Assembly: GCA_900555045.1 (NCBI GenBank)
Contig: USJW01000116.1
Location: 1-15,104 of the forward strand
DNA: 15,104 bases
Direction: 5' to 3'
From: an uncultured Clostridium sp.
GTDB taxonomy: Bacteria; Bacillota; Clostridia; Lachnospirales; Lachnospiraceae
Shown here: positions 14,131 through 15,104 of the stretch, piece after piece
Layout of the letters: every line of letters starts with the position of its first letter
How positions within the stretch are numbered: position 1 is the stretch's first letter
Program-made: the position numbers and the translations under genes
The notes under the pieces: generated by a model
Told to the model about the DNA's origin: nothing
What the model saw: only the letters and a program-made list of their open reading frames with translations
The model's database searches: none

Positions 14131-15039
14131 ATGATCAAGCGAACCCTAAGCTACACCATCCCCCCGGACTTCGAGGGCCAGACCGCGGAGGCCTACCTGC
14201 GCAGCCTGGGCTACTCCCACCGCCTGGTGGTCCACCTAAAGAGCACCCCGGACGGCCTCCTCTTTAACGGCGAGCCGGTATTTTCCAGCCACCGCCTGAG
14301 CGCCGGCGGGACGCTCACCGCCGCCATCCGGGAGACCGCGTCCGAGTCCGGCGTGGTCCCCGTCCAGCTGCCGCTGTCCGTTGTCTACGAGGACGAGGAC
14401 ATTCTGGTCGTGAACAAGAAGGCGGGCGTCCCGGTCCACCCCTCCCAGGGCCACCGCGACAACACGTTAGCCAACGCGGCCGCCTGGTATTTCAAGCAGA
14501 AGGGGGAACCCTTCGTCTACCGGGCGGTCAGCCGTCTGGACCGGGACACCAGCGGTCTTCTGGTCCTGGCAAAGCACATGTTAAGCGCCTGCGTGCTGGC
14601 CGGGCAGATGGAGGAGCGCCGAATCCGCCGCCAGTACCTGGCCTTCGTCCGCGGCCTGACCCCCGAAGCAGGGACAATTGATGCCCCCATCGGGCGGGTG
14701 CCGGGGTCCATTATCGAGCGCCAGGTGGACTTAAGCTGCGGGGAGCCGGCCTGCACCCACTACAGCCGGATTCTCTACAACAGCGATCTGGATCTGTCCC
14801 TGGTGCGCCTGCGCCTTGAGACCGGGCGGACCCACCAGATCCGGGTGCACATGGCCTCCATCGGCCACCCGCTTCCCGGGGACTTTCTCTACAACCCGGA
14901 CTACCGCCAGATCAGCCGCCAGCCGCTCCACTCCCACCGCCTGGAATTTCTTCACCCGGTGACCGGGGAGCCCATGGCGTTCACGGCGCCGCTGCCCGCG
15001 GACATGGAGGCGCTGCTCCCCGAGGGCGCGCAACTATAA
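14131..15039 (+). CDS. RluA-family RNA pseudouridine synthase
   Basis: This enzyme converts specific uridines to pseudouridine in rRNA or tRNA; the target cannot be read from the sequence. The 302 residues show a short S4-like N-terminal region (about 14-63), the catalytic motif RLDRDTSG (135-142) with Asp137, and the conserved RTHQIRVHM late motif. The length is typical of RluD/YlyB-type members. It starts 4 bases after the dinB stop. The nearest AAGGAGG lies inside dinB, 15 bases from the ATG, which is a long spacing, so translation is probably coupled to dinB. No other in-frame start is nearer. Confidence 0.95.
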   Translation: MIKRTLSYTIPPDFEGQTAEAYLRSLGYSHRLVVHLKSTPDGLLFNGEPVFSSHRLSAGGTLTAAIRETASESGVVPVQLPLSVVYEDEDILVVNKKAGVPVHPSQGHRDNTLANAAAWYFKQKGEPFVYRAVSRLDRDTSGLLVLAKHMLSACVLAGQMEERRIRRQYLAFVRGLTPEAGTIDAPIGRVPGSIIERQVDLSCGEPACTHYSRILYNSDLDLSLVRLRLETGRTHQIRVHMASIGHPLPGDFLYNPDYRQISRQPLHSHRLEFLHPVTGEPMAFTAPLPADMEALLPEGAQL

Positions 15040-15083
15040 AATGCCGGTTTCCAGGACTTTTTCGTCCCCGGAAACCGGCATTT
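15039..15083 (+). terminator. Long hairpin terminator after the pseudouridine synthase gene
   Basis: A perfect 14-bp inverted repeat (AAATGCCGGTTTCC at 15039-15052, its partner at 15070-15083) encloses a nested GGAC/GTCC stem. It starts at the last base of the stop codon. Only TTT follows on the plus strand; on the minus strand TTTT follows the same stem, so it may act in both directions. Confidence 0.7.
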
Positions 15084-15104
15084 CCTGGCTACATCCAGCG
15101 CAGC

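Overview
The window looks like one end of a metagenomic or draft contig from a G+C-rich Clostridia-type Firmicute, most likely Lachnospiraceae-like. The reasons are the mcsA-mcsB-clpC-radA gene order, consensus AGGAGG-type ribosome binding sites and sigma-A promoters, a Gram-positive LexA-type box, secreted wall proteins carrying cohesin and cadherin-like beta-sandwich domains, and G/C-rich third codon positions. The genus cannot be fixed from the sequence alone. The first 68 bases are not biological: ten T's plus the Illumina P5/TruSeq adapter are fused to the cut end of radA.

Bases 69-6580 (minus strand) hold a protein quality-control block. In transcription order it runs: a small YtrA-type GntR regulator, mcsA (zinc-finger adaptor), mcsB (protein-arginine kinase homologue), clpC (AAA+ unfoldase), a small unrecognised beta-rich protein, and the 5' part of radA (recombination ATPase). 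The place usually held by ctsR is taken by the GntR gene. A promoter and a perfect inverted repeat lie just before it, so this regulator may control itself and the clp genes. The McsB sequence departs from the family at several motif positions.

Bases 6548-12732 (minus strand) hold a cell-envelope block. It runs: a D,D-carboxypeptidase (penicillin-binding protein 5 type); then, behind a perfect-consensus promoter, an SH3b-glucosaminidase with a very long Gly/Ser/Pro linker and a cadherin-like domain; then a membrane-anchored cohesin plus cadherin-like protein with a long acidic and repeat-rich tail predicted to be cytoplasmic. A clear intrinsic terminator closes this unit. The three proteins are probably secreted or membrane-bound and act on or sense peptidoglycan.

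Bases 12733-15104 (plus strand) start from a divergent promoter region with a LexA-like box. Downstream are dinB (DNA polymerase IV) and a closely spaced RluA-family pseudouridine synthase, ended by a long hairpin. The most notable points are the regulator swap at the clp operon, the altered McsB motifs, the paired cadherin-like wall proteins with unusual linkers and tail, and the compact SOS-type divergent promoter. I found no CRISPR array, tRNA, rRNA, insertion sequence or phage gene.
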